Source: Eukaryota sp. TZLM1-RC
Taxonomy: Eukaryota; Metamonada: BaSk clade
Direction: 5' to 3'
DNA: 64,000 nt
Assembly: GCA_040285825.1 (NCBI GenBank)
Contig: JAUPSS010000001.1
Location: 1,426,001-1,490,000 of the forward strand
Shown: positions 11,901 to 20,496 of the stretch, piece after piece
How positions within the stretch are numbered: position 1 is the stretch's first letter
How the letters are laid out: each line of letters begins with the position of its first letter
The notes under the pieces: model-generated
The model's database searches: none
Seen by the model: only the letters and a program-made list of their open reading frames with translations
What the model was told of the DNA's origin: nothing
Made by a program: the position numbers and the translations under genes

Positions 11901-14900
11901 TTTCTTTTGTAACTTTCGACTCGTGATAACTAACCACTAATTCAATTACACACACCCCCACTTCAGATCCAAATACTTCTAATTCGATCTGGGTATCAGT
12001 TGAAGAATATTTAACAAAACATTTACTTAACGAATAAATCTCAATATATGTATCAGAATGGGGGAAAGTAATTGAACAATTATAAGAAACATTGACTTTA
12101 ATAACCCTCGAAATATGGCCAAGTTCAATCATTTCTGATACCGTTCTAGAGTTAAGAAATAATGAATTTCCTTCATTTTGTGTTATCAAAGAGTTTTCAC
12201 CAGCATTAATTTGCAAAATCTCATTACCATATGATAATTCCAAATAAGTCTGGCTAAAATGGGAGTAAATAATTAATTCTGATTGAAGGAAATAAAAAGG
12301 CACAATGACTAGAAAATCATCACAATTAATAGTAAATAATTCAACAACACTGCCAAAACCAATATATTGCAATGATTGGTTATCCATTGAAGTAAATTCA
12401 AAGGTGAAGGTAACAGAGGTTGGTCCTTGAATGGAAAAATCAATCACTTTACCACCAAACAAAAATGAATGTTCCCAAAGACTGTTGTTGTAAAAGTCAA
12501 AATTTTCTCCTGTCAAAGTAATTGACACGTCAGTTGTCTTATATTCCCATTGAACTAAGCTTGGACTTAATGAATCAATAGTGACTACTTTTGGTAAACC
12601 TTGAAGAGTATTACAAAGAGATTCAGAACATAACTGGAGACTTGCCTCGTTGCTTTCCCTTTTGACTACTAAATTAATCAACATACATCCAGACTTATCA
12701 AATTCATAATCAGTAATTAAGACATTATCATCACCAATTGGGAAATAGTCATGCAAATCAACATTTTTAAAAAGTACACAAACTTTGATTATGCAGATTT
12801 GGTTAGTAATACAAATATAGTCTGTGGGTAAAACATAAAAATCAACAACTGGAACTTCTATTAGCTGCATAAAGTTCTTAGACAGCTGAACAAGCAGCTG
12901 CAAAGAGTCAACTCCAGCTAGGTCAAAAATAAGCTCAAATTCAGTAGGACCAGCAATCGTCCAGTTTAAAGGAACATTGCCAACAACTTCTATATCATTA
13001 CATTGGGATAACGTATTAAAGGTAATATCTTGATTCAAAGTCACAGAAATTTCCTCATCAAATGGGTTGAGTAGATGTGAACTTGCAATAGGAGTTGGAA
13101 AATTCATTCCCAATTGGTAAGTATTAGAAACCTGTCCACCAATGGTAATAACTATTGGAACATTGCTGAATGATAAATTACAAATATTTTCTATTTTTAA
13201 AACGATAACTGTATGGTTTATAGAAGTCAGAGAGTAAAGAAAAGTTGAATTTTGCAACTCCACCTCAACTAAATCTGGACTGTCAAAGAAATTGTTACCA
13301 TAAATAACAACAAACTCTTCCAGTTTATAAGGGTTTTGTTTAGCAAAGTCAATTGATGGAGGTTCAAAACAAAAGGTCATAAATACGACAATATTGTCAA
13401 GACTTCGTCTGACTTCCACGTCATGACAACCAGCACCTGGAGGGACGATAACTGCGATAATTTCGTGATTGATTGGGGAATCTGGTATAAAATTAATAGT
13501 ACTACTTGAAAGCAATAATAAATCATGACCTAAATTGGTACCATTTAATAACAATTCTTTACCTTGAGTTGGTGTTGGAGGAAGTGAAAGATCTGGTGAA
13601 AATAGTTGGAAACCTTTTTTGTGGAAAAACTGAATAATTGGTGATGAAAAATGAACTTCAAAGTAATCGAGGGAGCTGTTTGCTGCATAATTATCTTTGA
13701 AACTGATTAATAAGAAATCAACAGAGGAAAAAATATTTTTCGAAGCAGAGTTATATTCATGAATGAACACAAAGTCTTCAATTAATTCAGCAAAATGAAA
13801 GTTAAATTCAATTTGCCATTCCCTTGTACCAACACATTCATCAATTGTTGATAACTCATCAACCATTAGCTCTAAATTGAGGTATTTATCCTTGCCTAAA
13901 ATAGTACTTTTCTCGTCCAACTCAATTGAACTGACCAATACAGAATGCTGTGTATTTAATTCAATAGTAGAATTGAGGAGCGATAATCTTGTTAAAGCTA
14001 AATGGTCAAAAAAGTTGAGAAAAGAAGCAGTAGAGTCTGTGAAATTTAGATCAAAGTAAAGGATTGTATCAACTAAACAACCAATCAAATTTGATTGAAT
14101 TATAGTAAACGTTGAATTAATGGAATTAATTAAATAATTCTGTTGATTACAAGTAAAAACATTGGGAATTCCATCAAAAGTGTAACCAACCATTTCCAAT
14201 TGGGTTAGTTCCAAATAGCTTTGATCTAAATTTAATAAATTACCATTAATGAGGGTAAGATTGGTTAAATAAGTTTTAATTAATTCACTGTTTGATTTCA
14301 GTGAATTCAATAAGGAATGTACCTCACAATTAAAAACATCAAAATCAACTGAAAAGAAATTGGAATCAATAACTTCAATCAAAGGCGAATCACAAGCAAC
14401 TTTTTCAAAAGTAACATTTCTAAAGACTACTTCACTAGTGTCTTGGGCTAGTAAAAACTGACCTATTGAGTGATTAACAATTACATTATTTAATTCAACA
14501 CTAGATAAAGTAGTATTGATGAACAAAGAGCTCTGACAATTTGAAACATTGAGTGTATTAAACACAACTTCACTAGTGACGGCTTCTAAAAGAATAAAGT
14601 CAGAATTTACAAGAAATGAATTAGAAATGGAAATACTTGAATTGGTAGTAAAAATTATTGGATTGGAATCACCAAAGTAAATAGAATCTATTGAAAACCT
14701 AATGTCAGTGAAATCCATTTTTGAATTTTCAACAAATAATACGTTATCAGATGGATAAACTTGACCTTCAATCAAAAAGTTGGTCATTTGAATGACTGAA
14801 AGATTGAAATACAAAGAAATTCCTTCACCAAGCAGTATTGAATTTAATCCAGTGAATTGACAAAGGTACAGGTCAATAAAGGGTTCAATTTGGTTATTTG

Positions 14901-17457
14901 ACGTAATTTCTACATTATTAAAAGCAACATTTGAATTAAAGCCATCAATGATTTGGTTATTGGAATTAATTACTACATTTTCTAGTGTTAAGTTGGAATC
15001 CTCGATAAGCAAAAAAGATGTAAAATCCGATAAATCAAACTCAATATTACTGATATTAAGGTTAGACTGAGCAACACTCAATAAAGTTGAAACACTAATA
15101 CTAATATCATCTTCATTTCCTCTAAATTCAAAGTCAACTCCAACCAAACCAACATCAAAATTAACTTCATTATATTCACCTTCTTCAAAATAAACAACAC
15201 CATAATAACCCATTCTTTCGATTATTTTACTAAGTGACAAACAAGGAACTGAGGCAGTACCACAACAATCTTCATTAGTTCCAAATGGAGAAATAAAAGA
15301 AATATGGTTTAAATCTGGAATAATTTCATTAATAGCAGTTAATTGGAACAAATCTTCTGATACTTCTATAAAAGATTCACAATTGATGAGAATCTGGTTA
15401 AATTCATTTGATTTAGAATTAAAAGTTATTAAATCCAAATTAAAGTCTTTTTGTACGGGTTGAAATGAATAATCAACTTCTAGTAATCCATCTAGATAAC
15501 ACGTACCATCAACAATTAATTTACCATTATCAGTGTTTTGATTGGTAAATAAAATGGTAGATGAATCACTTAATTCTAAATCACCAGTGACTTCTATAAA
15601 TCCAGATGGTTCTATTGTACCATGGATAATTAAATCCGACTTAAAATGACCAAATCCTGTGATTGAGTTTCCCTCTTTATTTTCAATAGATAATTGAGAA
15701 CTTATTTGTCCTCCTTCAAGGTTCAAATCACTTTCAAATATTAGTTCAAAGTGATTCATTGCTTTAATTAAACCAGCATTAACAACTCTTTTGTCAAAAA
15801 CAAAACCTCCATTTTTGGCCACCAAAGATCCAGTAGATTTAACCAGGATTTCTATTTCAAAAGTGAAAGATCTTTCAGCAATATTTTCCACTGTGCCATT
15901 TACTTTGAGTAAAGAATTGTCAAGATCAGTTATTGCAGCTGATTGGGGTGGTTGAATGAAAAAATGGTATTCTCCAGCATAAATACTACCAACTTCAAAA
16001 TCTTTTGTTTCAGCATTAATTGAAGCTTGATCATCATACAAACCCCAATAATATAAAACATTATCAAAGTCAACAGCAAAAGCAATAACTCTTCCACTCC
16101 CAATACTGCTTACCCTACCCAAACCTTGCACTTTCCCTGGTGCATTCCTATGAGTAGAGTCTGTAGTTCTACCCAAAAGATCACCACAACTATAAACATC
16201 ACCTTCTTTTGTTAGGAACATGGTATAATACCACTTACCACTCGCTTGAACTACTTTATAATCACCATAATTTACTATTTTCACAGGTGAAGTTCTTGGA
16301 TTTGAATGTCCTAAACAAAGTTGTCCTCTATTATTACGACCAGTAGTCATTAATTCCCCAGTTTCAGTAATAAATAAAGAATGTTCAGAACAAGCAACAG
16401 CTATTTCAACCCTTTCAGTAGTATCCACTTCTACAGGAGTAGTTCTCCTTGTGGTACTTCCATCACCAAGCCTTCCATAACTATTTGTTCCCCAAGCTTT
16501 AACTTTACCATTAGACAACACTGCAAATGCGTGGACTGACCCAGCACTAATATCAACTACATTTTCAAGTGATGTTATACGTTTAGGTGTTGATTCAAAA
16601 CTACCACCATATCCATGACCAAGTACACCGCCAGTAGCTGTTCCCCAAGAATAAACAAGATTATCTACAGTTCTTGCCAGAGAAAAGTCTCCCCCAGCAG
16701 AAATTTGAACAACAACGTTATTGAAATTTGCTGGTTGAGGGAAATTAGTCTCTCCATGTATGTAACCCAATCCTAATTGACCAACGTGATTCCTCCCCCC
16801 AGCAAATAGGGTACCTTCACTAGTGATGCCTAATGTATGATCATTACCACATGCAATAAAAGTAAATTCTTCATCAGTATCTACTGGTAATAGTGGGTGT
16901 GGATGATAAGAATGACCCGTACCAGTTCTGCCATGTCTACCATCACCCCAAGCCTTTAATTCAAATGAATCAGAACTACCTCCTTCAATCACAAATTCAG
17001 CACCAAAATCAACCAACAAAGAGGACTGTGAAAGAGAAAGAATACCAGCAAGTTTACCATTTCCTTTAATAACAAAGCTAATTAGACTCAACTCGCATGA
17101 TCCCAAAACTTCCAAGTTAGTGGTGGTGAAGTTGGCAATTTCTCCAATGTCAGACTCAACAACGACATCATCAAGGGTTGTGGTATGAGGTATGACAACA
17201 TCAAAAGACTCTAAACGCAGTGTGGCACCAAAAACATGAAGGGAATGGACTTTGGGAGGGACATTGATGACAAGAATCGGGTTCATTCCTTTTCCGTCTA
17301 CAAAGACTATGGAAGATTGTGTAGGATAAGATCCAATCCACGTAAAAGCTGAATCCCAGTAAAAGACTTGGTTTTCAGCTTTAGGGGCAACAAGACGGAC
17401 ATCAGAAGCTAAAGCAATAGCACAGTAAAGAAGAAGAACTGATAGGTCATAGAACAT
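8956..17457 (-). CDS. Giant 2833-aa RCC1 / beta-helix / TIG-like / Cys-rich / multi-TM surface protein (gene B)
   Basis: One uninterrupted frame from ATG at 17457. Residues 1-19 form a signal peptide. RCC1 propeller repeats span roughly 165-500. A GTNEDCCGTASVPCLSLSKI motif near 728 opens a long region of short Asn/Ser/Ile-rich repeats (to ~1200) that looks like a parallel beta-helix, similar in style to Pmp-like proteins of protists. TIG/IPT-like Ig folds follow (about 1290-1480), then further beta-rich segments, one of them galactose-binding-like (about 2040-2190). A Cys-rich CxxC module (CKPGTVLGSIGECEPCQLGYY) runs from about 2450 to 2590. The last ~240 residues hold six or seven hydrophobic helices. 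The predicted protein is a very large ectodomain on a multi-pass membrane anchor, perhaps an adhesin or receptor. No introns are needed. The domain names are my reading of motifs, not search results. Confidence 0.9.
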   Translation of the reverse strand: MFYDLSVLLLYCAIALASDVRLVAPKAENQVFYWDSAFTWIGSYPTQSSIVFVDGKGMNPILVINVPPKVHSLHVFGATLRLESFDVVIPHTTTLDDVVVESDIGEIANFTTTNLEVLGSCELSLISFVIKGNGKLAGILSLSQSSLLVDFGAEFVIEGGSSDSFELKAWGDGRHGRTGTGHSYHPHPLLPVDTDEEFTFIACGNDHTLGITSEGTLFAGGRNHVGQLGLGYIHGETNFPQPANFNNVVVQISAGGDFSLARTVDNLVYSWGTATGGVLGHGYGGSFESTPKRITSLENVVDISAGSVHAFAVLSNGKVKAWGTNSYGRLGDGSTTRRTTPVEVDTTERVEIAVACSEHSLFITETGELMTTGRNNRGQLCLGHSNPRTSPVKIVNYGDYKVVQASGKWYYTMFLTKEGDVYSCGDLLGRTTDSTHRNAPGKVQGLGRVSSIGSGRVIAFAVDFDNVLYYWGLYDDQASINAETKDFEVGSIYAGEYHFFIQPPQSAAITDLDNSLLKVNGTVENIAERSFTFEIEILVKSTGSLVAKNGGFVFDKRVVNAGLIKAMNHFELIFESDLNLEGGQISSQLSIENKEGNSITGFGHFKSDLIIHGTIEPSGFIEVTGDLELSDSSTILFTNQNTDNGKLIVDGTCYLDGLLEVDYSFQPVQKDFNLDLITFNSKSNEFNQILINCESFIEVSEDLFQLTAINEIIPDLNHISFISPFGTNEDCCGTASVPCLSLSKIIERMGYYGVVYFEEGEYNEVNFDVGLVGVDFEFRGNEDDISISVSTLLSVAQSNLNISNIEFDLSDFTSFLLIEDSNLTLENVVINSNNQIIDGFNSNVAFNNVEITSNNQIEPFIDLYLCQFTGLNSILLGEGISLYFNLSVIQMTNFLIEGQVYPSDNVLFVENSKMDFTDIRFSIDSIYFGDSNPIIFTTNSSISISNSFLVNSDFILLEAVTSEVVFNTLNVSNCQSSLFINTTLSSVELNNVIVNHSIGQFLLAQDTSEVVFRNVTFEKVACDSPLIEVIDSNFFSVDFDVFNCEVHSLLNSLKSNSELIKTYLTNLTLINGNLLNLDQSYLELTQLEMVGYTFDGIPNVFTCNQQNYLINSINSTFTIIQSNLIGCLVDTILYFDLNFTDSTASFLNFFDHLALTRLSLLNSTIELNTQHSVLVSSIELDEKSTILGKDKYLNLELMVDELSTIDECVGTREWQIEFNFHFAELIEDFVFIHEYNSASKNIFSSVDFLLISFKDNYAANSSLDYFEVHFSSPIIQFFHKKGFQLFSPDLSLPPTPTQGKELLLNGTNLGHDLLLLSSSTINFIPDSPINHEIIAVIVPPGAGCHDVEVRRSLDNIVVFMTFCFEPPSIDFAKQNPYKLEEFVVIYGNNFFDSPDLVEVELQNSTFLYSLTSINHTVIVLKIENICNLSFSNVPIVITIGGQVSNTYQLGMNFPTPIASSHLLNPFDEEISVTLNQDITFNTLSQCNDIEVVGNVPLNWTIAGPTEFELIFDLAGVDSLQLLVQLSKNFMQLIEVPVVDFYVLPTDYICITNQICIIKVCVLFKNVDLHDYFPIGDDNVLITDYEFDKSGCMLINLVVKRESNEASLQLCSESLCNTLQGLPKVVTIDSLSPSLVQWEYKTTDVSITLTGENFDFYNNSLWEHSFLFGGKVIDFSIQGPTSVTFTFEFTSMDNQSLQYIGFGSVVELFTINCDDFLVIVPFYFLQSELIIYSHFSQTYLELSYGNEILQINAGENSLITQNEGNSLFLNSRTVSEMIELGHISRVIKVNVSYNCSITFPHSDTYIEIYSLSKCFVKYSSTDTQIELEVFGSEVGVCVIELVVSYHESKVTKEIVFQIVEPPKLELLGNSYLLKSDNITLTALIKSGFSSFNDFYLAIDNKYLANRLISFVENAEYYVQTIEFILTPSNLNLTKPVSFLNLELESDLFGTMLVAELQIFDVELFSNSTVSFFEHRDVLIEANVELKPPLHCVIQGKSFDVIIDGFNLICKNVIISTYKEIVKVSIYYFDLEIGSLELISEPFFVDRCFVPDHVSHVHYTDLFVNKQPLIHLFDKTRCCLVATGDCYSSFKVGEKFTIQFTETYQITSITLTTNSSCSDSFQNSPIRLGNSTNDLWNCESLLNGFDDALMCSIEVDFSNVTSISFEILEDLLLFEVEIYGYKTNKCLRPIDDFLGITPSGDFVFIDGYYEFAGEMSDSIYKLLDNTILSEVITEPFTVNYSFFSADCYYSTSILSALIEPQKPQSMILVNDTITMISNSFILNFHCRDSNNLMVNCFVFNQTNLVNYSSFSYNHYYVQSFNSIKFDIQGIYPGNHSIHFGIADKSKLNFLLFQQFKNELLVNLLQINQCNRLNLFYSSCVLITLELTLNTQDLLVNYTQSLSLYEVELSHDLMITHYVSSLNELEVTGLPLGETEILFSHQSTLASAMFTLNDCDPTRINLNNECHCKPGTVLGSIGECEPCQLGYYLDNPLLGQCIGCPLNKITKSIGSSNISECVCPNSEFDDGEGCIKCPKFSTCEYGELASVSNGYKFTLETGAISCPYRYSCRNNQCRFNTKGIDCTECIDGTKRYGFVCVGTSAFTFIIGVAFNLILAFLLILSEHYLRFSNNFYDKILNQFTVPSLSASTTRSLVQSKGQIICPLRLLMVLSVVINGNVLLITVPFSLSASIFGNRVGFSLLIFCFIVNHYFCRKVLRHNFPFKDSYYCHFCLFTGFIGIYSKLIELKLDIEMLLLFGVSVYWFNSIYQKQKDNDRFRSLVVAMFLLILLYLPYTIQLITQTIAFLVLTFYSGDQNAILSYSGTFCSSFLILLHVIYS

Positions 17458-17608
17458 GTGGAGAAGGATGTTGGCTCAGATAGATTTGATTGAGATTGAT
17501 TAAATGTGTTGTTGATTGCTCAGAAGCATTGTCGGAAACCTTTGACTTTAATCATTTTTCTATTGTAAACATTTTATTACTTTCAAAACAAACTATACAA
17601 CAACAAGG
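17458..17608. other. 5' flank of gene B
   Basis: Short AT-rich stretch upstream of the gene B start. The ATG is preceded by a CTTCTCCAC-like context, and gene A has a similar CTTTTTCCACAT before its ATG. This could be a shared promoter or initiator remnant, but no element can be proven. Confidence 0.3.
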
Positions 17609-17715
17609 TTAAAATTCCATGTCTTCATAACCCAAATCAGCCAAGAAGAATTGACTGGAGGTTTTTCTTTCATAAACGCGTCCAAGAGATAACAAAGCTG
17701 AAGATAATAATGGAC
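17609..17715 (-). pseudogene. 3'-terminal scrap of a restriction-like-endonuclease non-LTR retrotransposon (family A)
   Basis: The minus strand reads LLSSALLSLGRVYERK then FFLADLGYEDMEF and a stop at 17609. This is the C-terminal tail also seen at 54613 (EAGYEDVEF), 18077 and 19173. It is followed by a short AT-rich trailer with AATAAA. The tiny size fits a strongly 5'-truncated insertion. Confidence 0.6.
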
Positions 17716-17959
17716 CTATCTTAAATTATCCGACCCGACTTAAGTCGTCGACCGGTCAGCCGACAGGTCGGAGATTGTTTTTGGGTCAGACTTTTAGGTT
17801 GGACCTCAGTCTGCCGACCGGTTGAAAAATCGGTTGTAACTTTTCCGATAAGTTGGATTTCTCACACTGACTAGAAGTAATTAGTCTCACCTTGACTTAT
17901 CTTGTTCTCATGGTTTTCTTCATTTAAAGACAATAAAACTCAATCTAAACGAATTAATA
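17716..17959. other. Intergenic with GC-rich CGACCGGT motif cluster
   Basis: Around 17715-17840 the sequence is unusually GC-rich for the window and repeats CCGACC/GGTCGG words, including the palindrome GACCGGTC and two copies of CGACCGGT. The remainder is AT-rich with no coding signal. Confidence 0.4.
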
Positions 17960-18077
17960 ATAAAGGTCTTGTCCCCTTATTGTCTTCTGATTTAATAATT
18001 CTTTGTCGTTTTGATGAAGGGAAAACTTCCAGTTAATTGTTTTGGCGGTTTTGGGATATGAAGATTTAAAATTTTAA
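17960..18077 (+). pseudogene. 3'-terminal scrap of a family A non-LTR retrotransposon
   Basis: The + strand carries a decayed tail ending LGYEDLKF-stop (18051-18077), the family A C-terminus, preceded by KGLVPLLSS-like sequence. It is oriented opposite to the scrap at 17609-17715. Confidence 0.55.
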
Positions 18078-18089
18078 GTTTGTTATTTA

Positions 18090-18245
18090 GTTTATATATA
18101 TTAAACAAATTCAAATAACAAAATAAAATCATAACTAATGAGACAAAAATCATTGAACCAACAATTCTCCTTCCAAACTCTGATCTGCTTGCTGTCTAGC
18201 TAATGCTTCTCCAATTCGATTGAAATACTGAGGCAATCAAGATAT
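18090..18245 (-). pseudogene. Family B non-LTR retrotransposon 3' tail
   Basis: The minus strand reads LPQYFNRIGEALARQQADQ..EGELLVQ-stop, followed by a trailer with TTTTTGTCTCATTAGTTATGA. The same tail and trailer recur at 34395-34550, 57990-58110, 59185-59345 and 62950-63160. Confidence 0.6.
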
Positions 18246-18336
18246 CAAATTTTTTCATTGTTTTCTTTTGAACAATTTTTTTGAGAAAATTAACAATAAT
18301 TTCTGAAGGCTTGGATTTTTATGTTCGTCGTGTATC

Positions 18337-19173
18337 GGCCAAAAGGATAATCCCGCTTTGACAAATTTTTTGTTAGATGCTCAAAATTGTTTTTTATCTT
18401 GTTTAATTTCCCAAAATCCTCAAATTTATGGTCTTCTTCTAGATCATACCACATTTTCTTGTACAAGACGCCTTCGATATTTTATTTGGCCCAATAAACC
18501 TCATAATTTGGTTTGCAAGTGTGTATCAAAAATTTCTCCAAATCATTTGTTGAATTGTAAACATTTTATTACTTTTCGATCAAATGTCGATGATGCAATT
18601 AGACATCAGTTCTACTGTATGTTCAAGTCTCACAAAATAGTCTCCTGTTTCGAACCATTGCTTTCTCGTTTGGTTGATGAGGACACTTTGAATTCTTTTG
18701 GTCGTAACAGAGGTGATTTAATGTTTAAAAGACTTGATGGAACCACTATCATTACTGAAGTGAAATCCACTGATGTGTGTAACAATTCTGTCATACCATT
18801 AGCTCAGTCAAAACACAAGAATCCGCTGTCTGTTGCCCAAAATTCTAAAACTGATAAATATAAAGCCAAGATGGTTTCTTTGAATGCTGAATCTCACACT
18901 CATTATGTCCTTTGCCCATTTGCTTTTTCCTTACATGTTACCCTTGGACCGGTTGCTTTATTTTTTTGGGATGATTTTGTTGAAATTGTAAAACAACGTA
19001 CAGGAAGAATTTTTGGCAAAACGTTTTGGCAGAACAGAATTGTTTTTTTCATTTTATAAAGGTGTTGTCCTGTTATTGTCTTCTGCTTTATTATCTCTTG
19101 GTCCCTTTTTTTAGGAAAAACTTTCAGTCAATTTTTGTTGGCTTATTTGGGATATGGAAATTTAGAATTTTAA
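18337..19173 (+). pseudogene. Family A non-LTR retrotransposon, C-terminal zinc knuckle and restriction-like endonuclease
   Basis: A 233-residue open frame (18358-19059) preceded by a frameshifted NPALTNFLLD segment. It contains CKCVSKISPNHLLNCKHFITFRSNVDDAIRHQFY (quoted only in part by motif: C-x-C, H-x3-C, then R-S-x-V). Next come an RGDLMFKRLDG..ITEVKSTDVC segment fitting a divergent PD-(D/E)XK nuclease, and WQNRIVF near the end. A frameshift near 19045 separates the body from its tail LGYGNLEF-stop. The RT is missing, so this is a 5'-truncated copy. Such nucleases nick the target to prime reverse transcription. Confidence 0.7.
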
Positions 19174-19199
19174 TTTTTGTGTTTCGTTTTTTGAAAATA

Positions 19200-19860
19200 A
19201 TAAATTAAAAACCAAATTTTTTTGTAAATCATTCAAAAAAGTACTTGCTTCTACTGATAGTTTTCCGTTTATAAAAATGAGAAAATTATAAAAAAATGGC
19301 CTATTTCTATCAGCATTAGCTTCTTCGATATCTTTGTCATATTTTACATCTTCTGTTTTGACCTTAAATTCCAGAGCAGCCACAGGATTAAGTTTCCTTC
19401 TTTGAAGCAAAGTGCCATTTGCAACATTTAATGAGACACAGTCAATAACAGCTTCAGAGTTTTCAGACCAATCACAGTATACATCACCTGTGTCATCAGA
19501 ACCAAATTTATTCAATGACAATGTTTCTTACAGCAGAGGCTCTTTAATATACGATATTCTTGCATTTTACACCATATTAAAAACGGTGTCTCTAACAGAT
19601 TTATGTACTGAAAAACGATAAATTATCAATTCAATTCAGAGCATGACGCAAAGTGAGCTGAGGTGAATTCGAATAAATACATTTTTCTTTCAATACAAAT
19701 TGGTCGATGGGAATATTCAAATATAATCTCATTTTTGTTACAAACGCTGCATTACTTGCACACAATTCAAATCTTCGTGGTACAATGGTTACAACAAGTG
19801 AAGAATCTGATGATTGATTTTCACAAACAACTTGTTCCAATAACAAGGAATTGCTAATCC
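19200..19860 (-). pseudogene. Family B non-LTR retrotransposon, C-terminal fragment
   Basis: Broken minus-strand frames read MVPRRFELC-like sequence, then CIYSNSPQLTLRHALN (zinc knuckle), then TGDVYCDWSENSEAVIDCV (endonuclease core, Asp residues visible), then FINGKLSVEASTFLNDL. Equivalent segments occur at 31041-32020 and 62950-64000. There are several stops, and the RT part is absent. It abuts the oppositely oriented family A copy at 18337-19173. Confidence 0.65.
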
Positions 19861-20346
19861 TGAATCATTTAGCATTTCCAATGATGAATATTCTTGTGGT
19901 TTTGTGTTTTGTGTAGAGAATTTTAAGCGGTTTTGTTCTATTTTTGATTATTTGTATCGTTCTCCTGATCCCTACAAAAATCTTGTTTTGTTTGATTTGG
20001 ACGGTTGATTTAGATTTGTTGTTACACTTGAATAAAAGTCTTCTTTCCTTTTGGTGTTTTCATTTATGTATTTTTTCATTTGGTTGGTAAGGTTTGTGAG
20101 GTCTGTCATTTGATTAGGGTATGCTGGTTGAGCACCTAATGATAAGAATTATCCAAACGATGAATGTTCAATCACAAGCGCCAGTCAAGATTCTACAACA
20201 AATTTCGGATCTTATCATATTATCTCGGCTCCTTCTTTCTCGGTGGTCGTTCTGAAATTGTTTTTTTTATCAACTTTGGTCATTTTGAGAAACTGATCTT
20301 ACTGTCCGTGTGTTGCAATATTTTGCATTTTTTCAATTGAGTCTTT
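19861..20346. other. Intergenic, left flank of the LTR retrotransposon
   Basis: Contains a short + strand reading NFKRFCSIFDYLYRSPDPYK ending in a stop near 20007, followed by AATAAA. It may be the end of an unrecognised coding sequence, but nothing else supports it. The last four bases (CTTT) are the target duplication of the LTR element. Confidence 0.3.
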
Positions 20347-20496
20347 TGTTAGTCTTGAATAGTATTTATAGTTAATAGTTTAGTTATTAGTATTCCGCCT
20401 GTTAGCTTAAGAAGAGTGAATACAATTCCTCTTCGTATAAATTACTTTACATTTACTCAAGCTATGTCACACGATAACCCTAGCCATAGACCATCA
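20347..20496 (+). repeat. 5' LTR (150 bp)
   Basis: Starts TGTTAGTCTTGAATAG and ends AGCCATAGACCATCA. I found no difference from the copy at 27563-27712. It carries the ATG of the gag frame at 20464. Confidence 0.95.
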
